Shown in pieces: positions 1 through 11,175 of a stretch of DNA of 64,000 nt. The notes below the pieces were generated by a model that saw only the letters and a program-made list of their open reading frames with translations, ran no database searches and was not told the DNA's origin. The stretch's first letter is position 1, and each line of letters opens with the position of its first letter. The translations under genes were made by a program, and so were the position numbers. Source of the DNA: Micromussa lordhowensis (lineage: Eukaryota > Cnidaria > Anthozoa > Scleractinia > Lobophylliidae); NCBI GenBank assembly GCA_964020085.1, contig OZ026604.1, positions 4,845,467 through 4,909,466 on the forward strand, written 5' to 3'.

Positions 1-1
1 G

Positions 2-457
2 CAAGTACCGAGTGTTCCTGTCACTCAGAGGTTTCCATTTATGCCGCCATTTCCTTATTCCGCTGGAAACAGAGACAAACTTTCTGCTGGGCCAGAAAGA
101 TCTTATCTTGACTTCTCAATGGCGGCCAATCGCCTGTTCGGGTACAGTCCGTACAAATTCGGCGTGCCGTTCCCGACTTACCCCAGTTTCTTCATGCCGC
201 CTTTCAACCCACTTTTAGCGGGGGGAAATGGGCTTTCGTCGAACTTAGCTTTAGTTAATTCGCAAAATTATTTGTCTTCTTTTGTGGATTCTGCGAAGCG
301 GATCGGAGAAGTGAATGGCATGGGGCTTGATCCGGCATCGCTGACAACCATTTCCACTGCGACGCGGACTGGTGTGAGCTATCCAATAGACACGCTTATT
401 ACTGTTGCACCTTATACACAAACCTGTGTCACAGGTCACTATCAGAACTGGCTTTGA
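2..457 (+). CDS. 3' part of an unrecognised protein (partial, probable last exon)
   Basis: An open frame runs from the window edge to TGA at 455-457, giving about 151 residues. Its beginning lies outside the window. The sequence is rich in Pro, Phe, Ser, Asn and Gly (for example MPPFPYSAGN and PFPTYPSFFMPPFNPLL) and has no recognisable domain, signal peptide or membrane segment. Such low-complexity tails are common in developmental transcription factors, but that is only an analogy. Just after the stop there is a near-duplicate of the preceding 18 or so bases (ggtcactatcagaactgg, then ggaaactatcaaaactgg). A strong donor-like GTAAGTA follows near 495, so the true 3' structure could involve another splice. 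The internal ATG at 41 is probably not the start, because the frame is open upstream. I do not recognise the family. Confidence 0.5.
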   Translation, partial: QVPSVPVTQRFPFMPPFPYSAGNRDKLSAGPERSYLDFSMAANRLFGYSPYKFGVPFPTYPSFFMPPFNPLLAGGNGLSSNLALVNSQNYLSSFVDSAKRIGEVNGMGLDPASLTTISTATRTGVSYPIDTLITVAPYTQTCVTGHYQNWL

Positions 458-1054
458 TCCTGCTTGTGCCATAGGAAACTATCAAAACTGGTTCAGTAAG
501 TACAAACTGGTGTAAACCTTTGAGGTTATTGGCAGACGAGGTGCTTAATTGTTAGAAGTACACAATAACGCAGGGATCGCATATTGTGATTATACTTAAC
601 ACGACTTACTGAAAGCTGTTCTGCAAGCTTTTGTCTAGCTTGAGTGTACAAAGTTTTCTCTTCCGCGCTAAGTTCTTCCTCGTATCAGAGATGTCGGTTA
701 CTGGGCCGAAAAATCCCATATCGATTTCTAATGAGAGAATTGTGGTCTCTGATTGGTTGTTTCTCAGTTTTCGCGCGTAAATAACGACCAGTCAGAGACC
801 TGTACGGATCTCAGTAGTGCAACGTATTCAGCACGGAATGTTTTGTCTCGATTTACCGACGTCTTTGGGGCGGGGAAGAATTGTTCACTGCGGTGGAAGA
901 AACTTCTATTACTCCAGCTAGTCTAGAAAGACGTTTCACGCTGTTCACCTTGAACTTAGAAATACAATTTTGTAGGAACAGTTTGTTCAACATTTAGCCT
1001 TACGTTTCGCGCCATTCTGACATTGAGTGAGACAACTTCATACTAAAACGTAAT
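458..1054. other. No gene seen; possible 3' UTR and intergenic sequence
   Basis: Downstream of the first ORF. I see no coding frame with domain character and no clear repeat here. Part of it may be the 3' UTR of the preceding gene. Confidence 0.3.
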
Positions 1055-1232
1055 CAGCTCCCGGGGGACTCCCGTGTGAAAAAGTCCGTGGTGCACTTTG
1101 ACAGCTTAAAACAGTAGCGTTTCGTCCTGAACTGCGTAAGTGAGACCAGAGTCCTTGATTTATACCCCTAAGCGAGACGATGAACATCCCCGACTTTTTA
1201 TATGGGCGCTCCCCCCCCCCCCGGAATGAGCT
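1055..1232. repeat. Short MITE-like element with inverted ends
   Basis: The left end (agctcccgggggactcccg...) and the right end (...gggcgctcccc-ccggaatgagct) are imperfect inverted repeats around about 130 bp with no ORF. The termini (cccgggggactccc followed by tataaaaag) resemble those of the larger elements at 47530-47850 and 54470-54885, so this looks like the same superfamily of non-autonomous DNA elements. Confidence 0.45.
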
Positions 1233-3854
1233 GCACGTTGCACATGTTGACATAATCAAAGAAATAATCTTGATCCCTGAAGCTCCTGAAGTAATCAGGT
1301 TTAAATTTCCTTTGTCCCCTTAGATTATCCATATACAATCACTAAAAGGCTAGGCGAATTCAAGTTGATTGATTGTTAAAAAATTCTCCCAACCAAGATA
1401 TCGAGATCAGCAACGAGAATTGGTCTGTTGAATACAGGGCTTCAAGGGTTAAGTGTTTTAATGTTGTCACGACTTGAGCGTCGTATCGAGACAATCCTCT
1501 GTCTTGCGACGTCAAACTACTTTGTAGGGGGAGAAGGGGGGAATTTGCTACCCCTGGAAGGGGGGAATTTGCTACCCCTGGGAGGTTCACGAAGATGAGG
1601 GGGGGTTCGGAAGAAACTAAATTAAAAAAAATGAGACATTATAACACGCTGACTTGGCCTCAGAATGCCGGAAATACCTCAATTTAAAAAATTTCCGGGG
1701 AAGGATGGCCCCGTACCCCGGTCGGTATCTCGAACCCCGTTCTCTAAATTCTTTATCCGCCCCAGTAGTGATCTATTTTCGTTGTTGTTGTTGTTGTTTC
1801 GGTAGACACAATATTTAATAGGTTAAATCATTTTTCAAGGGTAAGCAACAGTTCTCTAACGGTGTACAGTTTTACTTAGTGTAAAGACAAGTTAATTATA
1901 ACAAAATTCAAAACGCGCGTAATTGCTTGTACGTAGATTCACATATATCCTTGTTTTAAGGCAAACTATCTTTTAGGGGTTAAGAAATTTAACAATTTTC
2001 AGTGGTAGTGGAGGAGGGTTTTTTTTTAGTTTATTTTACTTTTTATTCTTAAGCTGATGAAACAAAGTATAACACCAGATGTCCCAGTGTGGTATGTTGT
2101 ATTGCACGCAAGAGACATCTAAAGTAAATTTAAGATATATACATTATATTTATCTGTTAATACTGTTTATGGCAAGATATATCCTTCGATGTAAATGAGT
2201 GGATTTATTCATCTTACTCTAAAAATTGTCTTCGTCTCCCAAATACTGTACCCTAGTGTAGCGTTACATATAATCACATCACGCGTGACAATTCAGTGAC
2301 GCCAAGTCGTAAGGTAACCATTGAGAGCGGCTGCAGGAAAGCTAAGAAATAGTTTGTAGAGATTTTTTTAGTGATTTTTAGTAGACTTATTCACTAGAAA
2401 GGAAGCTTACCTTATTTGATTGTAAAATCAATCGTTTATAGTTTTGAGTATTTTAGGAGTTAAATCACGCTTTTTAGGAAATATGCCATTATGTAGTTAA
2501 GAATGAAAGGAAACAAGTCATATGTTTTTTTCCCTTGGGAATCTGTGTGTAGATGTCTTGTTTGAGTCTGAATATTTCTCCCTTTTCGTTCGAACCGAAA
2601 GCATAGCAAAATGTTATTGCATTCACTGTCGCTTTCATTCGCTCCACAAACCGTGGTGGTCTGGAATTTCTAGGCTGTGAAGAAACATCCGGGTCGGAGA
2701 GAGAGATTAGGAGGGAGTTTAGTGCCCCCGTACACGCAGCCGGAGAAACTTTTTTAATTTCTACGGTCAGGCCTATCATCCACACTAATCCGTCACGAAT
2801 ACGGAACAAATTGATGGCGTCACCATAATCATGTTATTTCCCTGCCCGAGTTTTCCTCAAACACAAATCCAAAATGACCGGTGATTGTTGCGTTTTAATT
2901 TCTCTGGCGTAGTGTGGATGGAAAACATATCCTCGAGGTTTCCATGGAGACCTCCATTGATTTATTAAAAAGAGCTACCTGTATGTCGTAATAGCTTGTA
3001 ATAAAGCCAAAAGAGTGGGATTGAGAAAAATAGACACGGATTATAAAAAATGGCCTGGAAAAATTTAGCCTAAATGTTTTGCGTTATCCGACAAAATGCT
3101 CGCTACATGGCACATTTCCCAATCCTCTATCGTGGTGACCTTCAGTTCAACAGACCATTTTCAACCAATTAGCAAGTGGCCAGTAGCCGTGCAAATTTAT
3201 TGAAACAAGAAGAAAGTGTTTGCATAAAGAAAAGAGTTTATCTCCAACAGGATTGGTTTGGTTCCCCAACATGGCCGCCATTTCATTTTCTTGGAACACC
3301 AATAGGAGAATCTCTGTTTACAATGTTTGCCTCATTAGCATAAGCGAAACAGTTTCTGATGGAGCTACATTTCTGAATATCGAAAGGGCAGAGCACGATT
3401 AACAGCCCCAAGGAATCTGAGCCCGATGTATTGAATACTTTCTGTGTGACGCGGGTTTAAGCACTCAAAATTTCAGAAAGAATGTATGAGCTCATTGGCG
3501 CTTTTGCTTCCCAGAAATTTTCCAGTTTTTAAAAGCCAATTTCCCAACGAGCCAAAAATCTCACCAGTTACTATTTTTTACAAGTTTTTTTTTTTTTAAG
3601 ATGTTTGTAGTCAATTCGTGTCTAGCGTGATGTCTTCTATGCGCAAAGTCGTATGTTAATGAGGAAAAATGTAAACAATGATGTCAGCAGTGTTTCTCCT
3701 ATATGGCTGCCATGACGTCATGTAGAAACGATCTAAGAGTTCCATTTGCGCGCCAAACGGCACAACCGGTTCTTTATGGAAATAATCACTTGGTTCACCC
3801 GAGAAAACGCTATTTTTGATAACTGAAAGTAAATTGCTATTATGACAAACCCTT
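1233..3854. other. Non-coding stretch with decayed repeats
   Basis: No supported gene. At about 1530-1582 there is a 26-27 bp unit (gaaggggggaatttgctacc...) in two direct copies. 2580-2960 looks like a decayed dispersed repeat (cacaaaccgtggtggtctgg ... gtgtggatgg). The remainder, 2960-3854, is AT-rich and shows nothing I can name. The ORF-sized open frames here lack any protein character. Confidence 0.35.
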
Positions 3855-4138
3855 TATTATAAAATAATTTAGCCACTACGCGCGTTCTCATTGGTCGATA
3901 GGTGTGTTTAGATGAGAGTATGTAAACACGGTTGTGACGTTTTAGATTCGTCTTATCTTTGGTAATTATTTTATAAAAGCAATAGAGCACTTTTTCCGTG
4001 TTTATATCTAAACACTCGGAGGGATGGGAGAATTCTCAAAAGTTATGCAAACCCTCGAACTGTCTCGAATTCTCACAACCCTCCTAGTGTTTTATATATG
4101 AAGCTATATAAACACGGAAAAAGTGCTCTATTGCTTTA
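3855..4138 (+). repeat. MITE with terminal hairpin, copy 1 (abuts desaturase stop codon)
   Basis: The unique part (ttataaaataatttagccac... to about 3978) is followed by a long imperfect palindrome. Its arms, 3979-4007 and 4106-4134, contain agagcactttttccgtgttt and its complement. A second copy lies in the opposite orientation at 10696-10978, which defines the element. Its hairpin end stops about 7 bp from the stop codon of the minus-strand desaturase, so it must form the start of that gene's 3' UTR. Confidence 0.7.
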
Positions 4139-4141
4139 AAA

Positions 4142-5999
4142 TTAGTCGTCGTGATGTTTGGAATGCTGAAGATCCCCAGTGCGCATTCTCCGCTGTAAGA
4201 TGGCCTCCTTGGAAACAGTTTTTAAGTCATATGCCAGACCGACCAATGCGCATGCGTCAATAATCCACTTAGAAACGTTGCACAGGGCACCCAGCTCAGC
4301 CGCGGCGTAGTCCTGTGGGAATGCGTGGTGGTAGTTATGGTACCCCTCGCCGGCCGTGGCTAGGATTGCAATGGCGTTTTCTGAAGGACTAATAGTCTCG
4401 TCATAAGGTTTGTCCCCGTACATATGAGCAAAACTGTTCACTGACCATGCAGCGTTGAGGATGAAAGCGTAACGGAAAGCAAAGCTTATGAAAAATGCGT
4501 TCGGGAAGGTTTCATTCCAAAAGTACCAGGGTATCCAGATAGGGATCACGATATTGAAAAGTATGCTGAGAAGGCTGTAGTGTCTGGAATTAAATCACAA
4601 ATGGAATATTAATATTTTTTATGTTTATTGGCATGTGTTTCGAAATTATTTTGTTGGCTCTTTACTTTAATTCTCTATTTTCCAATTTCCCATAACATAC
4701 TTTGTTTTTCCCCAAACATTGTGCATAAACTATTCCGGTGAAATGTTCTTGGGAATATGCACACCTCCCAAGAGCATTGAAAAATAATAGTCTATGGATA
4801 AAACAGAGTCAATTATGGGGAATTGGAAACAAGAGAATGATATTTTATATAATTAGTTAGTGACAGGCTCTCGCCCAAGGGAGGGAGGGGGAGGGTGGTG
4901 GGTTACTCCCATGTGAGGTCTGGAATGCTCGTTGAAAGCGAGATCAATCTAGGCGTGGCTCAAGATTTATTTTGCCCCTAAGGAATACCACTTTTAAATG
5001 GACAATAAAAGCGCAAGTCAGCGTTTTTTAAATCGTTTCTTTTAGTGCAACATAGAAAGATACGTTGACGGCTAAAAATAGTGGCGTTTCCTCCTGAACA
5101 CCCAAATCGAGACCAAAATCCGTGATTTACACCCCTTAGCGTGTAAAAGGACCACAATAACAAGAGAGAATACAAAAAACAGGTGAATACTGCCCGGTCA
5201 GTTTGTGTCATATGCCCCTTGGGGGAGGAGGAGAGTAGGGAGAAAGGGACAAAAGCATTCAAGGATTACGAGGTTTGTTCAAGTTACGTAAGTTTGGATT
5301 TTAGAAATAAAAGACCATACAAAGCGCGCCTTCTCTTTTAACGGATTTTATCACGGCTCAGGGTTATGAAGCTTAACCCTACTCTTATTTTATAGCAATC
5401 ATTTGTTTATGAAATCGTACACGATTAAAAAAGGGAGTTGTTCACAATCAAGCTTACCTTCGCTGAAACATAACGATTTTATCCTCGTACAAATCGCTCA
5501 GGTCCAGTTGTTCTCCCTTCTTTATGACATCGGGGTGTTTTTTCAGCATCAACCATCCAACGTGTGAGAAGAAGAACCCTCTCTTTGCATTGTGTGGGTC
5601 GGCGTCCGTCTCGGAATACTTGTGGTGTACGCGGTGGTCTCTCGCCCATTCAAAGATGTCGTTCTGTGCAGCGAAGCAATTCATAATCATTAGGTATACT
5701 TTCAGGGGCCAAGTAGCCTTATACGTGCGGTGCGTCCATAGCCTGTGAGCGCCAACAGTGACACCCATACCTCCCCAGAGAAACAAGAGCACACTCCAAA
5801 ACCAAGTCCATGGCTTTGCCGAGGGTATGAGCAAGAGACCGTACAACGCCATTAGGTGGAGCGCTGCGATCAAGTAGACATTCAGCCAAACGATCTGTCG
5901 CGGCGAGCGTGGGGTTTCCCGATCATTGACAGCAAAGCTTGTTTCTGATGCAGAGTGGGCTGTTTCAGTTTCAACGGCTGTAGACTTCCGCGGAGCCAT
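4142..5999 (-). CDS. Acyl-CoA delta-9-type desaturase, copy 1 (two coding exons)
   Basis: Coding exons are complement(5458-5999) and complement(4142-4583), joined in phase 2 within an Arg codon (donor AG|GTAAGC, acceptor CCAG|A), giving 327 aa. It is a membrane di-iron fatty acyl-CoA desaturase of the stearoyl-CoA desaturase type and should insert a cis double bond at the ER membrane using cytochrome b5 electrons. All three histidine boxes are visible: HRLWTHR and HRVHHKYSETD in exon 1 and HNYHHAFPQDY in exon 2. Hydrophobic pairs around LIAALHLMALYGLLLI and in exon 2 fit the usual four membrane spans. The start is set at MAPRKS by comparison with copy 2 (MAPRSV); an in-frame ATG five codons upstream (6014) is possible. 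Copy 2 at 16.6-18.5 kb has the identical intron position, so the pair arose by gene duplication. Position specificity (delta-9 versus other) cannot be read from sequence alone. Confidence 0.92.
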
Positions 6000-6067
6000 T
6001 ATTCTACGAATCACGAGAGTTCGATAAAATACCAGAATTATTTGAACTGAGCGACAGAATATTCGAG

Positions 6068-6076
6068 CTATATAAT
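6068..6076 (-). promoter_or_regulatory. Possible TATA box of desaturase copy 1
   Basis: On the minus strand TATATAG lies about 70 bp upstream of the proposed ATG at 5999, a plausible core promoter distance for a short 5' UTR. It is a weak motif in AT-rich DNA, and no transcript evidence is available. Confidence 0.25.
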
Positions 6077-6739
6077 GTGTGTTTTTAGTGCCCGTGGGAA
6101 AAGCGGACGACAGTATTGTCTAGCCGGATTATACATACATACATGAAAAGATCTGCCAATAAAAAGCAAACACTTGTAAGAGGCCTAGGGTTCACAACAG
6201 ATGAAGCATAACAATGAATTGCAACCGCTCGAGCTTACTCCCCGCCATGAAAATTTATAATTTCGGAGTTAAGAGACTACTTGATCCCATTTCGCCTTAA
6301 TGGATTCTAAAAGTGTTCTATTTAGGTGCAATTCCAGTTTACTAGTCACGTGTGCATTTCAGTAACGTTTTTTTCCCGAAGCAAGAATAAATACTTGGAT
6401 TGTATTTCACGCCCGAATGACACGCAAGGTTTTGGCCGGTTTAGAATGATTTGAAATGGTTTACTTATTCTTTGTAAGTCAGTTTAGATAATTTCGAAAA
6501 GATGAGCTTAACTGGACAGCTGGACATGTTGGTTTGGACAGATTAGAAAATGCATAGTCAAGTCGAAGACAAAAATGAATTTAAATGATCAAGAAATTAA
6601 GTCTGATTGAAAATGCTGCAGCTCCTATTTGAAATGCAGCAAAGAGTTAAGTTGAGCTGTAAAAAGTAAACGAAAACCTGTGTAGTCTCCAGTGTCAACA
6701 CAGAGACGAAGCTGAATTTACTCTAAAATAGTTTAGTGT

Positions 6740-7015
6740 AATGTGAAATGGTTTGTTAGTGCACTACCGAACGATCAAGCGAGTGTGTTAATGGCTTCAT
6801 GCCAAACTGTTGTATAGCGTAGCGTGAAATGCCAGTTACCTAACGACAATGGTTAATCGTGTTAAATGAAAGTGGTTTAGTATCACGTCAAAAGGCTTAC
6901 CATATACTATGAAATGGTTTAGCGAGAAACCAATTGGTTTTCCGTATTGTGAAATGGTTTAGTATCCCGCCAAACAGTCGAGCAAGCTTACCGTGACGTG
7001 AAATGGTTTAGCGTG
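6740..7015 (+). repeat. Degenerate reiterations of a gaaatggtttag motif
   Basis: The motif gtgaaatggtttag and close variants (aaatggtttg, aaagtggtttagtatc, tgaaatggtttagcg) recur about seven times at irregular spacing, each often followed by gtnnc or tatc. It looks like a decayed tandem repeat with no coding potential. The flanking stretches 6100-6740 and 7015-7760 contain nothing else I can support. Confidence 0.4.
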
Positions 7016-7866
7016 ACTAGTAAGTTAGTGTTACAACAAATGGTAACTACCAAAATAGCTTACGTCAAGCCGTACCCACCCCCTGAGGAAAAACGGGAAA
7101 TTTGGCGCGAAAATATATCGCGTGCTCTGTACTGTGCAGTCTTCATAGATGAGCTCCGATATTAAGTTGCTTTTCAGTGATTTAATTCCATATTTCATCC
7201 TCTTCGCCAATATTTTGCATCTTCGCTGAGGGTATTTTTTCAGGATATATATGATGAATATAACATCGACGAGAGGACAGGACGGTTTTATTACGCTTCA
7301 GTTGTTGGAATCTGCCAGGGGTCGTTTGACGTAGACCTCTCAAAGTTCGCACTTCGTTCTATTTTTCTCTGGGTTAAACCCGTACATAGAGCCGGGAATT
7401 AGGGTGAATTCAGGGACTGGACAGCAGAGAAGACTATCGGTCGTGTTCAAGGAATGTCTTGGCATTTAGTAAACGGACTCACGGGACGACCATCTGTACA
7501 AACGATGATGGCAACTTAAGACATAGGTATCAGGTATTGAATCATTAAAACATGATGTCAAAGAACGCGTCAACCTCTTGTGCAACAATGTATAAGCTGA
7601 AATAAGCCACTTTGAGGAAGATTACTGTAAAGCACTGATATTTCGTCAGACTCCATGTTTGTGGTGAAGAGTTGCTAGTAGTATAGCACGTTCGTAGCCG
7701 GTAACCAATCAGAGAGCAGTGCATATCATTCAAAATCGTTCTCGACCAATCAGATTGCAGGATTGGCTAATTTGCATATTCAAGATAGGGCATTTGTTGT
7801 CGGGCACCAATTCTTGATCTTCCTACTTCAACTCGAAGTGTACCCTTTTCTTTTCTCTCGTTTCTG

Positions 7867-8240
7867 TCACATAGCCCGGGGACGTTTGAAATTGGTCATT
7901 TGTGCGAACTTGAAGGCGTGGTCTTTCATGAAACTGACACTGTCCACGATGTTGTTGTCGTACAGGATGTCTTGAAAGCTCAAATTCTTTTCAGCGTGTC
8001 TCATGACGTGGCCACCATTGGGATTTGGACCTCAAGATAGGAGTGACCAACGCTTGAATCGCTCCAGTTCGATGGAGGTATCTGGTTGCGAGATGGCACT
8101 CGATCCCACACTCCATCCCGATCCTTCCAACCACTGTGGTCGGGGTAAACGGAGATCTTGTAATGATTGTTGGCTCTGTTATTCGGAAACTCGTTCTTGC
8201 TGCTGTGACCGGGTAAAGTCACGTAGAAGGATTCACTCAT
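7867..8240 (-). pseudogene. Virus-like ORF B, broken by a frameshift and a stop
   Basis: The ATG at 8240 overlaps the stop of ORF A. The N-terminus MSESFYVTLPGHSSKN resembles the FYVTLPSNSS start I remember for the same uncharacterised virus-like family. After about 28 codons the protein-like signal moves to another minus-strand frame, where a conserved-looking segment around GSGWSVGSSAIS appears. An in-frame stop follows, then more protein-like sequence (SVSFMKDHAFKF) ending at TGA at 7867-7869. The gene is therefore decayed rather than functional. The junction of a C-terminus-like segment with an N-terminus-like one suggests tandem related genes or a rearranged copy. This is an inference from motif memory, not a search. 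Confidence 0.42.
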
Positions 8241-8676
8241 GCTTGAAATGTAAGGTCACGGTCGTCACCCCCGAAGCGAAATTCACCAGCGTTCCGTCGT
8301 TCTCTGACACTTGCAACTCGATAATATCTATTACATCACTGCGTACGGGTAGATATTTAATGTATTTGAGCTCAAAGTTTCTATCTTTATCTCCACCCTT
8401 CTTTTTCCACACTTTCCATCCTTCTCTCATTCTGTCCACCAATCCTTCTATCTCTACAGGACTTCCCAAAAAGTCATCGTCTCCCACAGACAATACCCGT
8501 GCAGACAAATTCTTACTGAACTTGACTTTTTCTGAAGCAACTTTCATCATTTCTTCTTGAAGGATCGTTTTCACAACAAGACCAGTCAAATCCCTCATGG
8601 GAACAACTTCCTTTTCGCACATCTCAGGTTCTTTGGATGCTGGCTCCTCTATCCACATCTTGCTATGCTCTCTCAA
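8233..8676 (-). CDS. Virus-like ORF A (uncharacterised; possible endogenous DNA-virus or Polinton-type fragment)
   Basis: A 147-codon open frame begins MREHSKMWIEEP and ends in a hydrophobic beta-like segment, GVTTVTLHFKHE. From memory, this ending resembles the C-terminus of a widespread family of uncharacterised proteins in cnidarians and arthropods (ending GKVxVTLHF) that I associate with virus-like or Polinton-type elements. I could not verify this. The stop codon overlaps the ATG of the next ORF (8240), a compact arrangement typical of viruses and large DNA transposons and unusual for host genes. No intron signal, signal peptide or membrane segment is seen. The plus-strand open frame over 8003-8560 is its shadow. 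Confidence 0.5.
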   Translation of the reverse strand: MREHSKMWIEEPASKEPEMCEKEVVPMRDLTGLVVKTILQEEMMKVASEKVKFSKNLSARVLSVGDDDFLGSPVEIEGLVDRMREGWKVWKKKGGDKDRNFELKYIKYLPVRSDVIDIIELQVSENDGTLVNFASGVTTVTLHFKHE

Positions 8677-9050
8677 CCCTCCCAGATATTCTTATGACTG
8701 AAAAAACACATTTCCAGCTTTCATTCTCATCACACGACCATGATTGGTGCATTTTCAACCAATTACCGTGATGTCTTCCTTATTTGGGCACAGCCTCTGC
8801 GCGGGGTGTCAAGTGTTTTCAAATGCGCCATCTTGAATTTAATAATTAGCCAGGAGCGAGCGATTGGTTACCAGCTGAACGAACGTGCTATGCTACTGTT
8901 GCTTTCAGTGGGAGCTCATTCGGGCCTCGATGAATTCTGACCAAAAATGCCGTCTGCTGTGTTCATAGATACTTCAAGATACTGAAGAAAAAGATAACTT
9001 TACTAACTCAAATGAAAAAAAAAAACCGTTTTAGCTCTTTCTGATGTTAA

Positions 9051-9453
9051 AGGAACCTCCACTCTTAAAGCAAAAATATGTTAACTTGTAGAAAATACTG
9101 TCTTATGTCAAATTTCGGTTGAACGCCCAGCAATGAAGAATCAGTGTCAACAAAACAGGGTTTGCCTATCACCTATATTTGCTTTTAGGTTTGCTACGCG
9201 CCGCCATCTTGGATTACATGACTTCATATGGTTGCCCAATATTGTTTCACACAAAAGATGCTCTGCTTCCTAACAATAGCGGCAACCAAATGACGTCACA
9301 AAATCCAAGATGGCGGTGCGCGGGAAATTTAAAAGCGAAAATAGGCAATAACCTGAACTCGATTTTTGTTACTCTTGAATATTATTTTCACCTTGAGATA
9401 GTCATTACTTCAAACATTTTAAAGCCAACTTGTTGTAAGAGTGGAGGTTCCCT
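9051..9453. repeat. TTAA-flanked MITE (piggyBac-like target site)
   Basis: The terminal inverted repeats aggaacctccactctta / taagagtggaggttccct are bounded on both sides by TTAA (9047-9050 and 9454-9457), the target duplication known for piggyBac-type transposons. A second inverted pair lies inside (gcgccgccatcttggatt at about 9198 and its complement at about 9302). There is no transposase ORF. Confidence 0.75.
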
Positions 9454-9689
9454 TTAAAATAATCACAAGCTAATAGCTATCATGAAAGGCTAGTTCCTTT
9501 TTTCTCGTTTTCTTCACATCCATTACCCCTTAGCTGGAAGGCACTAGCAAATGGTATACGGAAATTTTTCTTGTTCTGTCAGTCAGCCCGGAAATGAGAA
9601 GCGTGCCTGTGCAGGTATTCTATTATTGATCGCCAAAAATGAATCTTTGAAAGTTTTCTAATCATTTGATTTCCTACCGAGATTTTCGG

Positions 9690-9990
9690 AATTGTCTGAT
9701 ACCCCTTCGCAACTATCACTGGTCATTTAGGATTTGTGTTTGGGAAAACTTTGTCAGGGAGATCACACGATTGTCGTTATGTCTCGTTATCGAAATGCTC
9801 CGTTTTCAAAATGTTTTCCGTCCACACGTAAACGAAAAGCCAGGCGTTTTCGAATTCCTTCGGTTTGAATAGCGTTTTCGAAATGCTTAGTTTTCGTGAT
9901 AGAATAGTGTGGACGGTAGGCGTGAATCGTAGAAATAAAACTGCGTTTTCAAATTTCACCGGCGTAGTGTTAACGGGCAGAGGTGACCGG
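9690..9990 (+). repeat. Dispersed repeat, copy 1 of 2
   Basis: This stretch (tccgttttcaaaatgttttc, cgttttcgaattccttcggt, aaataaaactgcgttttcaa) is recognisably repeated at 38820-39215 in the same orientation, with a shorter piece near 37085-37200. It is a non-coding dispersed repeat; the overlapping short ORFs are by-products. Confidence 0.55.
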
Positions 9991-10695
9991 AAAATCTAAT
10001 GCATTCCACCTCGCGTACAATTCCTTTTCTCGTTAAAATCTGAATTGCAAATAGTTAAATGCGATTAATTATTCATCTTTTCTTCATCACCTTTACACGC
10101 CGAGAGAGCAAGAAAGAAATTTGTCGTTCTATCGACGGTCTTCTTGGAGTAATCCCTTGATAGCCTTCACTGCTCTTTGGAATCGTTGGCAATTTAATTC
10201 ATCGTCTTTTGTCTGAGGTTACAGACAGAAACAAAATATGATAAAGACTCAGCATCCACGTGGAAAGTCGGACGATGTACCAGCGCTCAAAACTGGATTG
10301 TTCCGAGGTAATTGTGTGAGGTAAGTGTGATACGCTCTTTAGTACACTGATATACGCTCGATATTTTCTATTCAAGTTTTACGACTTTCGGTGTGAACTT
10401 TGTTGAAGCGTCTAACCACACGTAATACTCAGGTACAAAGTGATCCATTTGGATTGTAACTTTGGCTTTCCTTAAAAAACATTGTCTACGTTTGAAGAAT
10501 CTATTCAGCATCGCCGCTGTTGCAGAGCGGATGACTCGGTAAAATCTTCAGAAATCCTCAGTAAGGCTCAATAAGACTAAATTCACATTGGAGTCAGAAT
10601 TAACTTGGGCGACTTCAAAATTTTGGACTTTTTGTGCAGATATTGAACAGATCTGAGTGTGCAATAATTGAGCATTGGAGTACTTTTTTTGTGTC
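9991..10695. other. No gene seen
   Basis: AT-rich sequence between two repeats. I find no coding frame, RNA gene or clear repeat in it. Confidence 0.3.
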
Positions 10696-10978
10696 TACAT
10701 AGCCTCATCTAAATACAAGGAGGGTTGGGAGAATTCGAGACAGTTATGCAAGCCAGAGACGTAGTCGAGGGTTTGCATAACTTTCGAGAATTCTCCCAAC
10801 CCTCCGAGTGTTTAGATGAGGCTATATAAACACGGAAAAAGTGCTCTATAGCTTTTATAAAATAATTCTCAAAAATACGCGCGAATCTAAAACGTCACAA
10901 CCCTGTTTACACACTCTCATCTAAACATACCCATCGACCAATGAGAGCGCGCGTAGTGGCCCAGTTATTTTATAAGTA
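10696..10978 (-). repeat. MITE with terminal hairpin, copy 2
   Basis: This is the reverse-complement relative of the element at 3855-4138. The hairpin (ggagggttgggagaattc / gaattctcccaaccctcc) comes first, then cacggaaaaagtgctctata, then the unique part ending near gccccagttattttataag. The two copies differ enough to be separate old insertions. Confidence 0.7.
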
Positions 10979-11175
10979 AGTTCAGCAAGTGAGAATGGAA
11001 GGCAGCTATAGATGATGGAGCCAGTTGACTGACGGGTGAAGTTGGGAACAATATTCTTTAAGAAGTAATAATATACTTGATATTTACCGGCATTAACTAT
11101 GGGGAGTAAGGAAGCCTGTAACCTCCACGATCAGGCGTCTTTTTTTAAGATATCGTCAATTTCAAAAACACTTGA

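Noticed and set aside
5524..5748. Plus-strand ORF over desaturase exon 1
   Set aside because: Antisense shadow of the histidine-box exon.
8003..8560. 185-codon open frame on the plus strand
   Set aside because: It is antisense to the two virus-like ORFs, whose motifs, overlap and protein character are better; the plus frame shows no family signal.
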